The position numbers and the translations under genes were made by a program. Shown piece after piece: positions 5,642 through 13,874 of a stretch of 17,955 bases of DNA (positions are counted from its first letter, which is position 1; the number at the start of each line of letters is the position of its first letter). The notes below the pieces were generated by a model. The model had not been told where the DNA came from, made no database searches, and saw only the letters and a program-made list of their open reading frames with translations. Location: contig JAUVDD010000007.1 of NCBI GenBank assembly GCA_030595525.1, positions 1 to 17,955 on the forward strand, given 5' to 3'. This DNA is from Puniceicoccales bacterium. GTDB taxonomy: Bacteria > Verrucomicrobiota > Verrucomicrobiia > Opitutales > Oceanipulchritudinaceae.

Positions 5642-8301
5642 TGTTTTTAATTTTTGCCAAGCCTATTTTCCTTTTAGTTGGTCTCTTAGTTGTAGCGATC
5701 ACCCTCCTGTTTTTCCTATATACTGAAAAACTGGCCTGGAAGCGCTTATCCAGCTTCGCTGAAAACGCCTTGCTGGGACGGCTGACCAAGTCACACAGTC
5801 GTCGTCGGTTGTGGGTTAAAAACAGTCTATTGATGTCGGCCGTATTCCTGCTGTTTGTGAGTCTGGCCCGCCCTCAATGGGGAGCAAACTGGGAGGAAGC
5901 AGAAACACGGGGTATCGATATCATGATCGCCCTCGACACATCCCGCAGTATGCTCGCAGAGGATATTTCGCCAAACCGGCTGGAGCGTTCAAAACTGGCT
6001 ATTCTGGATTTGCTAAACTCCCTCCAGGGTGACCGAATCGGGTTGATCGCTTTCGCTGGCAACGCCTTTCTGCAATGTCCTCTCACCTTGGATTATCAGG
6101 CATTTCGCCAAACCCTTGCCGCTATTGATACAAATTCCATCCCTGTTGGTGGAACAGATGTGGCGGCGGCGATTGATGAGGCAAATGCTTACTTTGAGGC
6201 ATCCGGGAACGAGAAAATCCTAATTCTGATCACCGATGGCGAAGACCTGGAAGCATCCGGAATCCTGAAAGCCCGTGAATCATCTAAAGAAGGGATGAGA
6301 ATCCTGACGGTGGGTGTGGGATCCACCAAGGGTGAATTGATCCCTGTTCGGAATGCTCTGGGAGAAACGGAGTATCTTCGGGATGCCAGTGGAAAGCCCG
6401 TATCGACTTCACTCGATGAACAAACCTTGAAGAAGATAGCTGAAGTCAGTCAGGGTCTGTATACCCCACTGGGTTCTTCCGGAAGCGGACTGGACGAAGT
6501 TTATCAATATTGTCTGGCCCAACTACCTGCCGAATCCCGACAGGAATCCCTGCAACGCATTCCAATCGAACGATTCCAGTGGGTCCTGCTAATCGCTATT
6601 TTCATTCTAATAATAGAGAGCCTGATCTCAACCCGGCAACGCATGCGGAATTCCGGGAATACTTTAGTTGCTTTATTAACTGTCGCCATCGTTAGCCAAT
6701 TCCCCAACACGACGGATGGCAGCACTCTGAGTGAGGCCTCCAAGGCGTTTAAGGATGAACGCTACGAGGAATCAGCAACCTTGTACAAGGAAGCGGTAAT
6801 CGCCGATCCCAACAATGCGAAGATAGTCTACAACCTCGGGGTATCCAACTATCGTTCCGGCAGATTTGCAGATTCCATTGCGAACTTCGAAACTTCATTG
6901 AGGCTGGCAAAACCCTCTCTCCAGGAAAAATCCTTTCATAACATGGGAAACAGTCGAGTTGCTCTGGGATTCAACCTGCTGGAGGAAGATCCGCAACAAA
7001 CTAAGGATCAATGGAACGCTGCAATAATCGATTATGAGAATGCCCTGGATCTTGACGGAAACCGATCCTCGACTCAACAAAACCTGCAGCTGATCAAAGA
7101 CACCATTGAGGCCCACACCTATACTTTGACTACAATTGCCACTCCTGAAGAAGGCGGCACAGTCACTGACGGTACGCGGATTTTCCATAACATCACCTAC
7201 GAAGTGAAGGCGACCCCGGCGGAGGGCTACATTTTCTCCGAATGGACCGGCGATGGCTTGGAGGATCCAACCAAACAGGCTACAGTCGTCAAGCTAACCA
7301 CTGATACGACGATCACCGCGAATTTCATCAAAACATGGGACCTGACAGTTCTCAGTGAGAATGAATCCATGGGAACCGCGGAAAAATCGGGTACCTACCG
7401 TGAGGACGAACCGGTTAAGATCAAGGCCACCGCCGTGGATTACTTTGCATTCCATAAGTGGAAAAGCGATGAAGTGGAATTCCCGGATCCCAAACAGGCG
7501 GAAACCGAGATAAACCTCACTTCCGATGCCACTGTCACCGCTTCATTTGTTCCCGCATTCAAATTATCGGTAGAGCTGGATCCGGAAATTGCGGGTCAGG
7601 CCGGACCATCAGGATTCTTTGAACAATATTCATCCGTTCCGATAAAAGCACAGCCCAGACCGGGGTTTGAATGGATTGAATGGATCGGTGACGGAATAGA
7701 GGAACTGGAGGAGGAAGAGACTTCAATCTACTTGAGTGAGGATCGCATCGCTATCGCCAAGATGAAACGCATTTGGAACCTCGTTATTGTTCCAACTCCC
7801 GAGGAGGGAGGAACCGTGGAAGGAGCCGGTAACCATCCCATCGGCACAACGGTTGATATAGCTGCCACTGCCAATGAAGGATTCACTTTCTCTGGATGGG
7901 AAGGGCCCGGTGTCGAAGATCCTACTCAGGCACAGACCAAGGTCACCGTACAATCCAGGGAGCATACACTTTTCGCACAGTTCACCCAGGACGATCAGGA
8001 TAACCAGGATGATCAAAATCAGGATCAAGAGCAGGACCAACAGGACCAGGAACAGAGCGAAGAGGAAAACCAGGATTCCGAACAGGATGAACAGGAACAG
8101 CAGGAACAAGAACAGGAAGAACAACAATCTGATCCATCCGAGGGAGATCAACAGGAGCAGGAACCCCAACCCCAAGAAATGACCCGCGAACAGGCACGCC
8201 AGCTTCTGAACGCCCTTAGTGAGAGCGAGAAATTCCTTCCGGCAGGCGAACTTTCCGAAGAAAAGATCAATGCAGAAACTCCAACTGGGAGGGATTGGTA
8301 G
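5641..8301 (+). CDS. BatB-BatC fusion with four InlB B-repeat-like domains
   Basis: This 886-residue protein joins two normally separate Bat proteins and adds a third module. Residues 1-330 are BatB: TMs at about 8-26 and 61-75, a VWA domain with intact MIDAS (D99-T-S101-R-S103, T172, D199 in LITDGED) and a TM at 313-330. A second hydrophobic stretch at 341-352, ending in SQF, looks like the former BatC signal peptide and would carry the chain back to the periplasm. TPR-like helices fill about 362-485. Four domains of about 70 residues follow (494-562, 566-636, 640-708, 712-781), each with an EGY/GF-x-F-x-x-W core and the best ones with GGTV. They resemble divergent InlB B-repeats. Then come a Q/E/D-rich linker (783-846) and a BatC-like end (MTREQARQLLNAL...). 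BatC proteins often have the Q-rich linker and this end; B-repeats between TPR and linker are unexpected. The role is probably as a periplasmic scaffold. Confidence 0.9.
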   Translation: MFLIFAKPIFLLVGLLVVAITLLFFLYTEKLAWKRLSSFAENALLGRLTKSHSRRRLWVKNSLLMSAVFLLFVSLARPQWGANWEEAETRGIDIMIALDTSRSMLAEDISPNRLERSKLAILDLLNSLQGDRIGLIAFAGNAFLQCPLTLDYQAFRQTLAAIDTNSIPVGGTDVAAAIDEANAYFEASGNEKILILITDGEDLEASGILKARESSKEGMRILTVGVGSTKGELIPVRNALGETEYLRDASGKPVSTSLDEQTLKKIAEVSQGLYTPLGSSGSGLDEVYQYCLAQLPAESRQESLQRIPIERFQWVLLIAIFILIIESLISTRQRMRNSGNTLVALLTVAIVSQFPNTTDGSTLSEASKAFKDERYEESATLYKEAVIADPNNAKIVYNLGVSNYRSGRFADSIANFETSLRLAKPSLQEKSFHNMGNSRVALGFNLLEEDPQQTKDQWNAAIIDYENALDLDGNRSSTQQNLQLIKDTIEAHTYTLTTIATPEEGGTVTDGTRIFHNITYEVKATPAEGYIFSEWTGDGLEDPTKQATVVKLTTDTTITANFIKTWDLTVLSENESMGTAEKSGTYREDEPVKIKATAVDYFAFHKWKSDEVEFPDPKQAETEINLTSDATVTASFVPAFKLSVELDPEIAGQAGPSGFFEQYSSVPIKAQPRPGFEWIEWIGDGIEELEEEETSIYLSEDRIAIAKMKRIWNLVIVPTPEEGGTVEGAGNHPIGTTVDIAATANEGFTFSGWEGPGVEDPTQAQTKVTVQSREHTLFAQFTQDDQDNQDDQNQDQEQDQQDQEQSEEENQDSEQDEQEQQEQEQEEQQSDPSEGDQQEQEPQPQEMTREQARQLLNALSESEKFLPAGELSEEKINAETPTGRDW
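7120..7983 (+). repeat. Four tandem protein-level repeats (divergent InlB B-repeat-like)
   Basis: Four units lie at 7120-7326, 7336-7548, 7558-7764 and 7774-7983, each about 69-71 codons with a period of about 73. Units 1 and 4 are the most alike (TPEEGGTV near the start, then an EGY/EGF-x-F-S core with W, then G-VEDP or G-LEDP). Units 2 and 3 have lost GGTV and EDP but keep the F-x-W core and the terminal beta-strand (T-VTASF, AIAKM). The similarity is at protein level only; there is no long nucleotide identity, so the duplication is old. Domains of this pattern are usually small beta-grasp-like modules in secreted or surface proteins. Confidence 0.75.
7987..8178 (+). repeat. Low-complexity Q/E/D-rich coding tract
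   Basis: About 64 codons, almost all CAG, CAA, GAA, GAG, GAT or GAC, encode the acidic glutamine-rich linker of the BatB-BatC fusion (residues 783-846). The strand is strongly purine-rich, with many short CAGGAx units. BatC proteins commonly carry such a linker before their conserved C-terminal helix. The antisense frame reads as hydrophobic only because it mirrors this composition. Confidence 0.85.
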
Positions 8302-8304
8302 TTT

Positions 8305-10080
8305 ATGCGATTTGTATCAAAATTCTACTGCATGGCATTCCTTGCCCTTTGCTGGGCAATAGCTGTCAGCCCCCTGCACGCTCAATCCGTCCTGGCCCGG
8401 GCCGATGCGGATCCATCTGTGATGACGGCGGGTGAGATCTCCACATACTCCATTCATTTCATGAACGCGGACAGCGTTCCCCGTATTAATACGCCGCGGG
8501 TAGAAGGTTTGGAATTCAGTTCAACTCCATCAACTTCGTCGTACAGGCGCATTGAGAATGGTCGGTACAGTATCGAAACGACAATGAGTTGGTCATTCCG
8601 TGCAACCCGCCTTGGCTCCTTTACCATTCCTGGCAGAACAGTTCAAATAAAGGGCGAAGAGTTGCAGATCCCCGATGTCGAGATTCGGATCATTGAGCCG
8701 ACCGAGGAACAGAAATCCCGCGCCCTGTTGATTTTGGAATTGCCCGAAGGGCCCTACTACGTTGGCCAGGCCCTGCAATCCCGGCTAATCCTTCTTGGTC
8801 GAAGGGACCTGCATCTCTCACCTTCCAAGTTGCCGAGTTGTGAGAGCGACCAGTTTCTGCATTCCGAATTGAATGATAATCAGGAAAGACCAACTCTCCA
8901 ATACAAGGAACGTGTCTATAATTCAGTAATCTGGAATATCGTTATTACCCCGATTAAGGCGGGAAAAACTGAATTGCAATTCAAGCAGGATCTTGAGCTT
9001 CAAACAGTCAACAGGGATAGCCGGTTCCCGAGCATTTTCAGCATGGCCTCCACCCAATCGGAGCCGCTTACAATTTATTCAGATAAGGTCGAAACCGAAA
9101 TACTGCCGCTTCCAGACTTAAGCGATGAACAAAATTTCTCCGGTGCCATCGGAAACTTTGAAGTAACGACTTCCCTGGGATCCACAGAAATGGTTGAGGG
9201 AGAACCCACCACCCTGACCTTGACATTAACCGGTGAGGGGAATTTTGAACGAATCACTCCCCCAGAACTTCCTGAATGGGAGAACTGGAGAATCTATCCT
9301 CCGAAAGTAAGTTTCGAGGCAGAGGATGAAATCGGGTTCAAGGGTGCTAAGTCTTTTGAATACATCCTGATTCCTCAATCTGAGGATATTACAGAAGTCC
9401 CTGCATTTAACTATTCCACGTTTGATCCGAATTCCAAATCCTACAAAATGGCCGAAATTGCCGCTGTCCCGGTCGAAGTGGAAGTATCTGAATTATCCGG
9501 TTCCATCGATACCTTTATTCCCGATGCGTTCGGCTCGGCAAAGGAACAACGGATTCCTGAGAAACTCCTCTCTTTAAAACCCGAATTGGGACATTATTAT
9601 CCATCGGGTTCCATCCTCTGGAAAGATCCTGCGTTCTGGATCAGGAATGCCGTGGTGGGAATTGTCCTGTTCTCTTTTGCATTCTGGCAACACCGGAAAA
9701 ACCGCCTTCGGACTGATCAAAGACTGGCCAGGCGCCATGCTGGTAGTCGAAAGGTTAGAAAGGCCATCCTGGCAGCTCAGGCTGCGGCAAAGTCAAAAGA
9801 TCCGGCGAAATTCTACGAACAATCTCGTTTTGCCATTCAAGAAAGCATCTGCCACCTTACTAACAAGCCCGTTGAATCGAAATCGTTGGTAACCAACGAT
9901 TGCCTGGCAATTCTTCAGGAAGCCAATGTACCGAATGCGTTGTTCGAATCCGTCGGGTCCTTCCTGGGACAAGCGGATGCCTGTCAGTTTGCGGGAGCGG
10001 CTCCCTCAAAGGATGCTCTCTTGACCTTGCACAAGGACCTGACTTCAATGATTTCACAACTAACTCGTTCCACCAAATAA
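8305..10080 (+). CDS. batD: BatD, large periplasmic beta-rich Bat protein
   Basis: The protein has 591 residues. An N-terminal signal peptide ends in LHA-Q (predicted cut after A26). A long beta-rich periplasmic part (about 28-440) contains repeated short segments typical of the BatD/oxygen-tolerance family: an early stretch ASTYSIHF-like with SWSFRATRLGSFTIPG, and a second Ig-like domain with LTLTLTGEGNFERITPPELP. One TM follows at about 447-464, then a basic cytoplasmic region with helices (AILAAQAAAKSKDPAKFYEQ) resembling the CDRVKFAR-type domain of the small operon protein. BatD is thought to organise BatA and BatB in the periplasm; its exact job is unknown. The gene starts 3 nt after the fusion gene's stop. 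No cysteine pair or catalytic motif stands out. Confidence 0.9.
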   Translation: MRFVSKFYCMAFLALCWAIAVSPLHAQSVLARADADPSVMTAGEISTYSIHFMNADSVPRINTPRVEGLEFSSTPSTSSYRRIENGRYSIETTMSWSFRATRLGSFTIPGRTVQIKGEELQIPDVEIRIIEPTEEQKSRALLILELPEGPYYVGQALQSRLILLGRRDLHLSPSKLPSCESDQFLHSELNDNQERPTLQYKERVYNSVIWNIVITPIKAGKTELQFKQDLELQTVNRDSRFPSIFSMASTQSEPLTIYSDKVETEILPLPDLSDEQNFSGAIGNFEVTTSLGSTEMVEGEPTTLTLTLTGEGNFERITPPELPEWENWRIYPPKVSFEAEDEIGFKGAKSFEYILIPQSEDITEVPAFNYSTFDPNSKSYKMAEIAAVPVEVEVSELSGSIDTFIPDAFGSAKEQRIPEKLLSLKPELGHYYPSGSILWKDPAFWIRNAVVGIVLFSFAFWQHRKNRLRTDQRLARRHAGSRKVRKAILAAQAAAKSKDPAKFYEQSRFAIQESICHLTNKPVESKSLVTNDCLAILQEANVPNALFESVGSFLGQADACQFAGAAPSKDALLTLHKDLTSMISQLTRSTK

Positions 10081-10087
10081 CCTTACC

Positions 10088-10828
10088 ATGAAAGCAACCC
10101 GTTTCACTACCGGCTGTCTCTTTCTGATAATGCTGATCCACGCCGGGCCAGTTATCGGCCAGTCCCTGGAGGAGACTTTCCTCAAGGGCAATATCGCTTA
10201 TGGCAACGGAGAGTATGAAAGCGCCGAGGAGGCATACAGGACTGTGCTCGATCAGGTTCAATCTGCTGAAGTCCACTACAACCTGGGGAACACGCTCGCT
10301 CAAAAAGGTGAATGGTCGGAAGCTGCTTTCCACTACATGCACGCCTACGCTTTGAATCCGCACATGGAAGCAGCACGGGCAAACCTGATGTTGGCAGCCA
10401 ATAGAATGAGACTTGCCTCCCATTATCCGGATCTTCCCACGCCAGCAAAATATCTTTCACAGAGACAGTGGACCACGATGGCTGCTATCTTCTTCTGGGT
10501 CGCATTGATTCTCTTTTTTCACGGGGATTTCATTAAGTACAAACTTCCCTTCAGCAAAACCCTTGGAACAGTCGCTGTTTTAATGGCCGTTGTCTGTGTT
10601 GCGGGCATTATCCAGCACAAGCTGTTCAAGGACTGGGCGGTGGTTTCCTCTTCCCTGGTTTCCCTTCGAGTAGCCCCGACTGAGCAGAGCCCTGGTGAAT
10701 CTGTTTTGATTGAGGGAGATCCCATTCGGATTCTCGGTGAACAAAAAGGATTCTTCCATGTCATGACCGCTTCCGGTGATGAGGGGTTTATTTTGCAAAA
10801 AGAGGTCTATAACCTTCCAAGGGATTGA
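10088..10828 (+). CDS. batE: BatE-like TPR/SH3 membrane protein
   Basis: This 246-residue protein has a signal peptide or anchor at 1-24 (ending VIG-Q) and TPR-like helices at about 27-110 (NIAYGNGEYESAEEAYR, VHYNLGNTLAQKGEWSEAA). Two TM segments follow at about 129-146 and 158-176, then a C-terminal SH3-like domain at 184-245 (SLRVAPTEQSPGESVLIEGD ... GDEGFILQKEV). TPR plus SH3 around a TM pair is the BatE arrangement. It starts 7 nt after batD and closes the Bat set. The TPR part should face the periplasm after the signal segment, and with two TMs the SH3 part should also be outside. SH3-like domains of this kind often bind peptide or cell-wall material; that is only a suggestion here. Confidence 0.87.
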   Translation: MKATRFTTGCLFLIMLIHAGPVIGQSLEETFLKGNIAYGNGEYESAEEAYRTVLDQVQSAEVHYNLGNTLAQKGEWSEAAFHYMHAYALNPHMEAARANLMLAANRMRLASHYPDLPTPAKYLSQRQWTTMAAIFFWVALILFFHGDFIKYKLPFSKTLGTVAVLMAVVCVAGIIQHKLFKDWAVVSSSLVSLRVAPTEQSPGESVLIEGDPIRILGEQKGFFHVMTASGDEGFILQKEVYNLPRD

Positions 10829-10863
10829 TTTTTCCGGATTAATTTCTTATTCTCGTCAGTGCT

Positions 10864-11178
10864 ATGATTGATGCACTTAAGAAAACACTGTTCGCCGGAT
10901 TAGGCGCTACCGTTGTAACGGCAGAAAAGATCGAGTCCGCACTCCAGGAATGGGTGGAAAAGGGCAAACTTACGTCGGACGAAGCCAAAGCCACTGCCTC
11001 CCGGATTTCCGAGGAAAGCAAAAAGGAATTCGAAGAGGCTCAATCTTCTCTGAAAGAACTTTTCGACGAATTGCTCCAGAAATCTCCGGTTGTGTTAAAA
11101 AAGGATCTGGATGCCCTGATCCAACGACTCGATGATCTGGAGAAGACGGTCGCCGAGCACTCCCACAAGGATTCCTGA
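10864..11178 (+). CDS. Phasin-like small helical protein next to ubiB
   Basis: The protein has 104 residues, almost all predicted amphipathic helix and heptad-like. It opens with a short hydrophobic stretch (LKKTLFAGLGATVVTAEKI) and then charged coiled-coil segments (EEAQSSLKELFDELLQ, LIQRLDDLEKTVAEH). This pattern resembles the PhaF/PhaI-type phasin or 'polyhydroxyalkanoate granule-associated' small proteins that are often annotated beside UbiB-family genes. No PHA synthase is in the window, so a PHA role should not be assumed; membrane or lipid-surface association is an alternative. It follows batE by 35 nt with no visible terminator and precedes the UbiB gene by 8 nt, so it is probably co-transcribed with ubiB and perhaps with the Bat operon. 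Confidence 0.7.
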   Translation: MIDALKKTLFAGLGATVVTAEKIESALQEWVEKGKLTSDEAKATASRISEESKKEFEEAQSSLKELFDELLQKSPVVLKKDLDALIQRLDDLEKTVAEHSHKDS

Positions 11179-11186
11179 ATACGCGT

Positions 11187-12857
11187 GTGAAGCTTCATCT
11201 CATACGGGATGCAGTGCGGGCCAAGGAGATTGTCAGCATTCTCCTTAAGTACCGCTTTGACCAAATCCTGGAAAATACCGAATTGCCAGCCGCCTGGCTG
11301 ACAAGATTCGTTCCTTCTATCCATGAAAACCTTTCCATCTGGAAACGCGTCCGTCTGGCCATCGAGGAACTGGGTCCGACTTTTATCAAGATCGGGCAGG
11401 TCCTGAGTACACGCCCGGATATTCTTCCAAAGGATCTCATACAGGAACTGGAAGGTCTTCAGGATAACATCACACCTCTTGATTTTGAAAAGATCCAACC
11501 CGGTCTGGAGCGTGAACTTGGCTGTTCAATTGATGAGGTGTTCTCCGAATTTGACCAAACCCCTGCTGCTTCCGCCTCTCTCGGCCAGATTTACAAGGCT
11601 CGTCTACGGGATTCACAGAAACTGGTTGCCGTCAAGATCCAGAAACCCGGTCTGAAAAAGCCCATTCAAACAGACCTGGAAATAATGGCATTTCTCGTTG
11701 AGCAAATCCACGAGAACATCCCCACTCTCCGACCATTCGATCTGCCGACCGTCCTTCAGGAACTACGCCAGGGCATCCTCAACGAGTTGGATTTCTCCAT
11801 AGAGGCGCGCAACGCCAACGTTTTCAACTCCCTCAACCAATACCCAAGCAAGGTTTTTGCACCAGAAGTTGTTGAGATCTATACGACTTCACGATTGCTG
11901 GTCTGTGAATGGATCGATGGGAAATATCCCGCCCGGGCGAATTTCAAACCCGGCCAGGCCGAGGAAATTGCACGTACCGGTGGTCAGTCCTTTTTCTCCC
12001 AGATTGTCATAACTGGGTTTTTCCATGGTGATCCTCACCCAGGGAATATTCTGGTCACCGACGATGGTCGACTCTGCCTGCTGGACTGGGGTCTTGCCGG
12101 GCAACTGACTGAGCGGATGCGCTACTCCCTGATCGACTTATTTGCTGCCTGCGCCAAGAGGGATGTCTCAATGGTGACAAGGATCGCCCTGAAGCTGGGT
12201 CGCTCACCACACAGGTTGCAGCGCACTCAGCTGGAAAAGTCTATCACCACAGTGCTCTTCAAGTACGATGCCGACCTGAAACGAATGGAAAATATCGGTA
12301 GCATCATCTTCGAGCTGATTTTCGTGTTCGGATCTCATGGGATACATGTCGCCCGCGACTACACTCTGCTTGCCAAGGCAATTATTTCTATCGAACGGAC
12401 AGCTACTTTGCTAGATCCCGGATTCAGTTTGGCTGAAATCGGCGAGCCCTACATCAGGAAACTGAATTGGGAACGCTGGAATCCTTCGAATCTTACCACA
12501 AGATTGTTGGGAGAGTGGCGGGAGAAGTTCATCCAGATCAGCGAGCTCCCACACGACTTGCAGAGAATCCTCCACAGAATCGAGGATGGAGACCTTCCTC
12601 TTACTCTTGAACACAAGGGGGTGCACAGTGCCTCCAATACTATCCACCATGCCTTCAGTCGGTTGTCGCTGGCCGTTATCATCGGTTCCCTTATCATCGG
12701 GAGCTCCCTCGTCATTAAAACTTCTATCGAACCGCTTATTTGGGGATTTTCAGCGATCGGGCTAATAGGATATCTTTTATCCGCGACAATCGGTGCTTAT
12801 GTTGCCATCGATATTCTTCGCAGCGGCAGAACCCCTCCGGGAACAAAAGATCACTGA
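11187..12857 (+). CDS. ubiB: UbiB/ABC1 (AarF) family atypical kinase-like protein
   Basis: This 556-residue protein has the full UbiB signature: the KxGQ motif K68-I-G-Q71 in FIKIGQVLSTRPDILP, an alanine-rich nucleotide loop (PAASASLGQIY, 126-136), the VAVK lysine at 150, LDFSIEARNA (201-210), the catalytic segment HGDPHPGN (280-287) and DWG at 300-302 in place of DFG. Two TM helices near 493-510 and 521-543 anchor the C-terminus. UbiB proteins are ATPases/kinase-like proteins needed for ubiquinone synthesis and lipid quinone handling; in some bacteria they serve other isoprenoid lipids. The start is GTG at 11187, 8 nt after the phasin-like stop. No ATG occurs in frame before residue ~167, so an alternative start would truncate the KxGQ motif. 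The quinone of this organism cannot be read from the window, so the substrate is open. Confidence 0.92.
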   Translation: MKLHLIRDAVRAKEIVSILLKYRFDQILENTELPAAWLTRFVPSIHENLSIWKRVRLAIEELGPTFIKIGQVLSTRPDILPKDLIQELEGLQDNITPLDFEKIQPGLERELGCSIDEVFSEFDQTPAASASLGQIYKARLRDSQKLVAVKIQKPGLKKPIQTDLEIMAFLVEQIHENIPTLRPFDLPTVLQELRQGILNELDFSIEARNANVFNSLNQYPSKVFAPEVVEIYTTSRLLVCEWIDGKYPARANFKPGQAEEIARTGGQSFFSQIVITGFFHGDPHPGNILVTDDGRLCLLDWGLAGQLTERMRYSLIDLFAACAKRDVSMVTRIALKLGRSPHRLQRTQLEKSITTVLFKYDADLKRMENIGSIIFELIFVFGSHGIHVARDYTLLAKAIISIERTATLLDPGFSLAEIGEPYIRKLNWERWNPSNLTTRLLGEWREKFIQISELPHDLQRILHRIEDGDLPLTLEHKGVHSASNTIHHAFSRLSLAVIIGSLIIGSSLVIKTSIEPLIWGFSAIGLIGYLLSATIGAYVAIDILRSGRTPPGTKDH

Positions 12858-13071
12858 TTCGTTCTTTTTCATGGATTAATCTAATTTTTCCTTCATTAAT
12901 TTATCCATAACACGTTCTTTTGTTGACACTCCAATCATCGGGGATTCAAAAACTATTCCACCCCTAACAAAGGGATCATTAAATCTCCAAGACCTTTTGG
13001 TCATCAATTTTTCTCATAATACACATCGGTTCTATCAGAATCACTTTTAATCACTAACCACCTAGAAAGTT
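12858..13071. promoter_or_regulatory. Intergenic region, probable promoter of the DUF3450/TonB cluster
   Basis: These 214 bp of AT-rich DNA hold no gene. A perfect TTGACA lies at 12923-12928 but has no good -10 element 16-18 bp downstream. A CATAAT at 13015-13020 is a fair -10 match about 52 bp before the DUF3450 start, with only a weak -35 before it. Either could be part of the cluster promoter. A short stem GACC-TTTT-GGTC (12991-13002) followed by a T-rich run is too weak to call a terminator. Confidence 0.35.
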
Positions 13072-13851
13072 ATGAATAGTAAAATCCTCTATGGTATGGC
13101 CGCACTAATTGCGGGAACCTCACTGCAGGCCCAGGATCAGGCAGCTGTACAAAAGGAAATCGAGCTAGCTCGTGAAGTCATTGAGAGCTACGTTGAAACA
13201 CGGCAGAAAATTGCCAAGGAAGAGAGCGAATGGGCATCCTACCAGGAATTGACCGAACGCCGGATCTCCCTTTACAGCGATGAAGTCGCTGACCTCGAAG
13301 CCATCATTAAGGAAGCTGAGGAGCAAACTACCTCTGCCGAGCGTGAGATTGCCGGCATCCGGTCGGATATTCGGGTTCTTCGCTCCGCTACACAGGTCGT
13401 CACTGATTCCCTGCCAGCCTTGGAACAGAAGGTTCGCGAGCTCTACGCATATTTCCCCTCTCCTTTAAAGGATAAGCTTACACCTATCGTTCAGAAGTTG
13501 GGAGCGAAGAACATGCCAACCTCAGATCGAATGGCTTTGATCATTGGTGTCCTCAATGAGGTGGATAAGTTCAATACCGATTTCACTCATATTACCGATG
13601 AAATCAAGATTGGTAATGAGACCAAACTTGTAGACGTCCTCTATCTGGGAGTGGCCGTTGCATATTATGCCGACAAGGAAGGCAAAACTGGTGGGATGCT
13701 GGTTCCGGCCGAAAAGGAATGGCAAATGATCGAGAAGGACGAACTGGCTCCGGCTGTTCACCAGGCCATCCTCTATTACACTAATGAAATAAAACCTGCC
13801 ATGATGGTCGATCTCCCCATTGAGATCAAGGACCTGAAAATCGGTAACTAA
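13072..13851 (+). CDS. DUF3450 periplasmic coiled-coil protein of a TonB2-type cluster
   Basis: The protein has 259 residues, with a signal peptide ending LQA-Q (cut after about A20). A long charged coiled coil covers about 24-115, and a globular part follows (MALIIGVLNEVDKFN, LVDVLYLGVAVAYYAD, EKEWQMIEKDELAPAV), as in the DUF3450 family. These proteins are encoded at the head of clusters with a large ExbB (TtpC), ExbB2, ExbD and TonB in marine gammaproteobacteria and others, as here. The coiled coil probably pairs with the similar periplasmic extension of the next protein, but that is inference. The function is unknown beyond its association with TonB2 systems. The ATG has only a weak AGAAAG ahead of it. 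The gap to the next gene is 23 nt. Confidence 0.9.
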   Translation: MNSKILYGMAALIAGTSLQAQDQAAVQKEIELAREVIESYVETRQKIAKEESEWASYQELTERRISLYSDEVADLEAIIKEAEEQTTSAEREIAGIRSDIRVLRSATQVVTDSLPALEQKVRELYAYFPSPLKDKLTPIVQKLGAKNMPTSDRMALIIGVLNEVDKFNTDFTHITDEIKIGNETKLVDVLYLGVAVAYYADKEGKTGGMLVPAEKEWQMIEKDELAPAVHQAILYYTNEIKPAMMVDLPIEIKDLKIGN

Positions 13852-13860
13852 TTTACTTGC

Positions 13861-13866
13861 GAGGAG
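13861..13866 (+). promoter_or_regulatory. Ribosome binding site that fixes the large ExbB start
   Basis: GAGGAG lies 8 nt before ATG 13875. A longer reading from TTG at 13857 would make this site coding and add six residues before a clean signal peptide, so ATG 13875 is preferred. Confidence 0.8.
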
Positions 13867-13874
13867 ATTTATTA

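Noticed and set aside
7723..8175. A 150-codon minus-strand frame that reads as a very hydrophobic protein
   Set aside because: It is the mirror of the Q/E/D-rich sense tract (CAG/GAx codons give leucine/valine/isoleucine-like codons in antisense) and has no family features.
12991..13016. Short stem GACC-TTTT-GGTC followed by a T-rich run, as a terminator after ubiB
   Set aside because: A 4-bp stem is too short, and the position is nearer the next gene than the ubiB stop.
13857..13874. Longer large-ExbB reading from TTG 13857
   Set aside because: It would place the ribosome binding site in the coding region and put six residues before a clean signal peptide.
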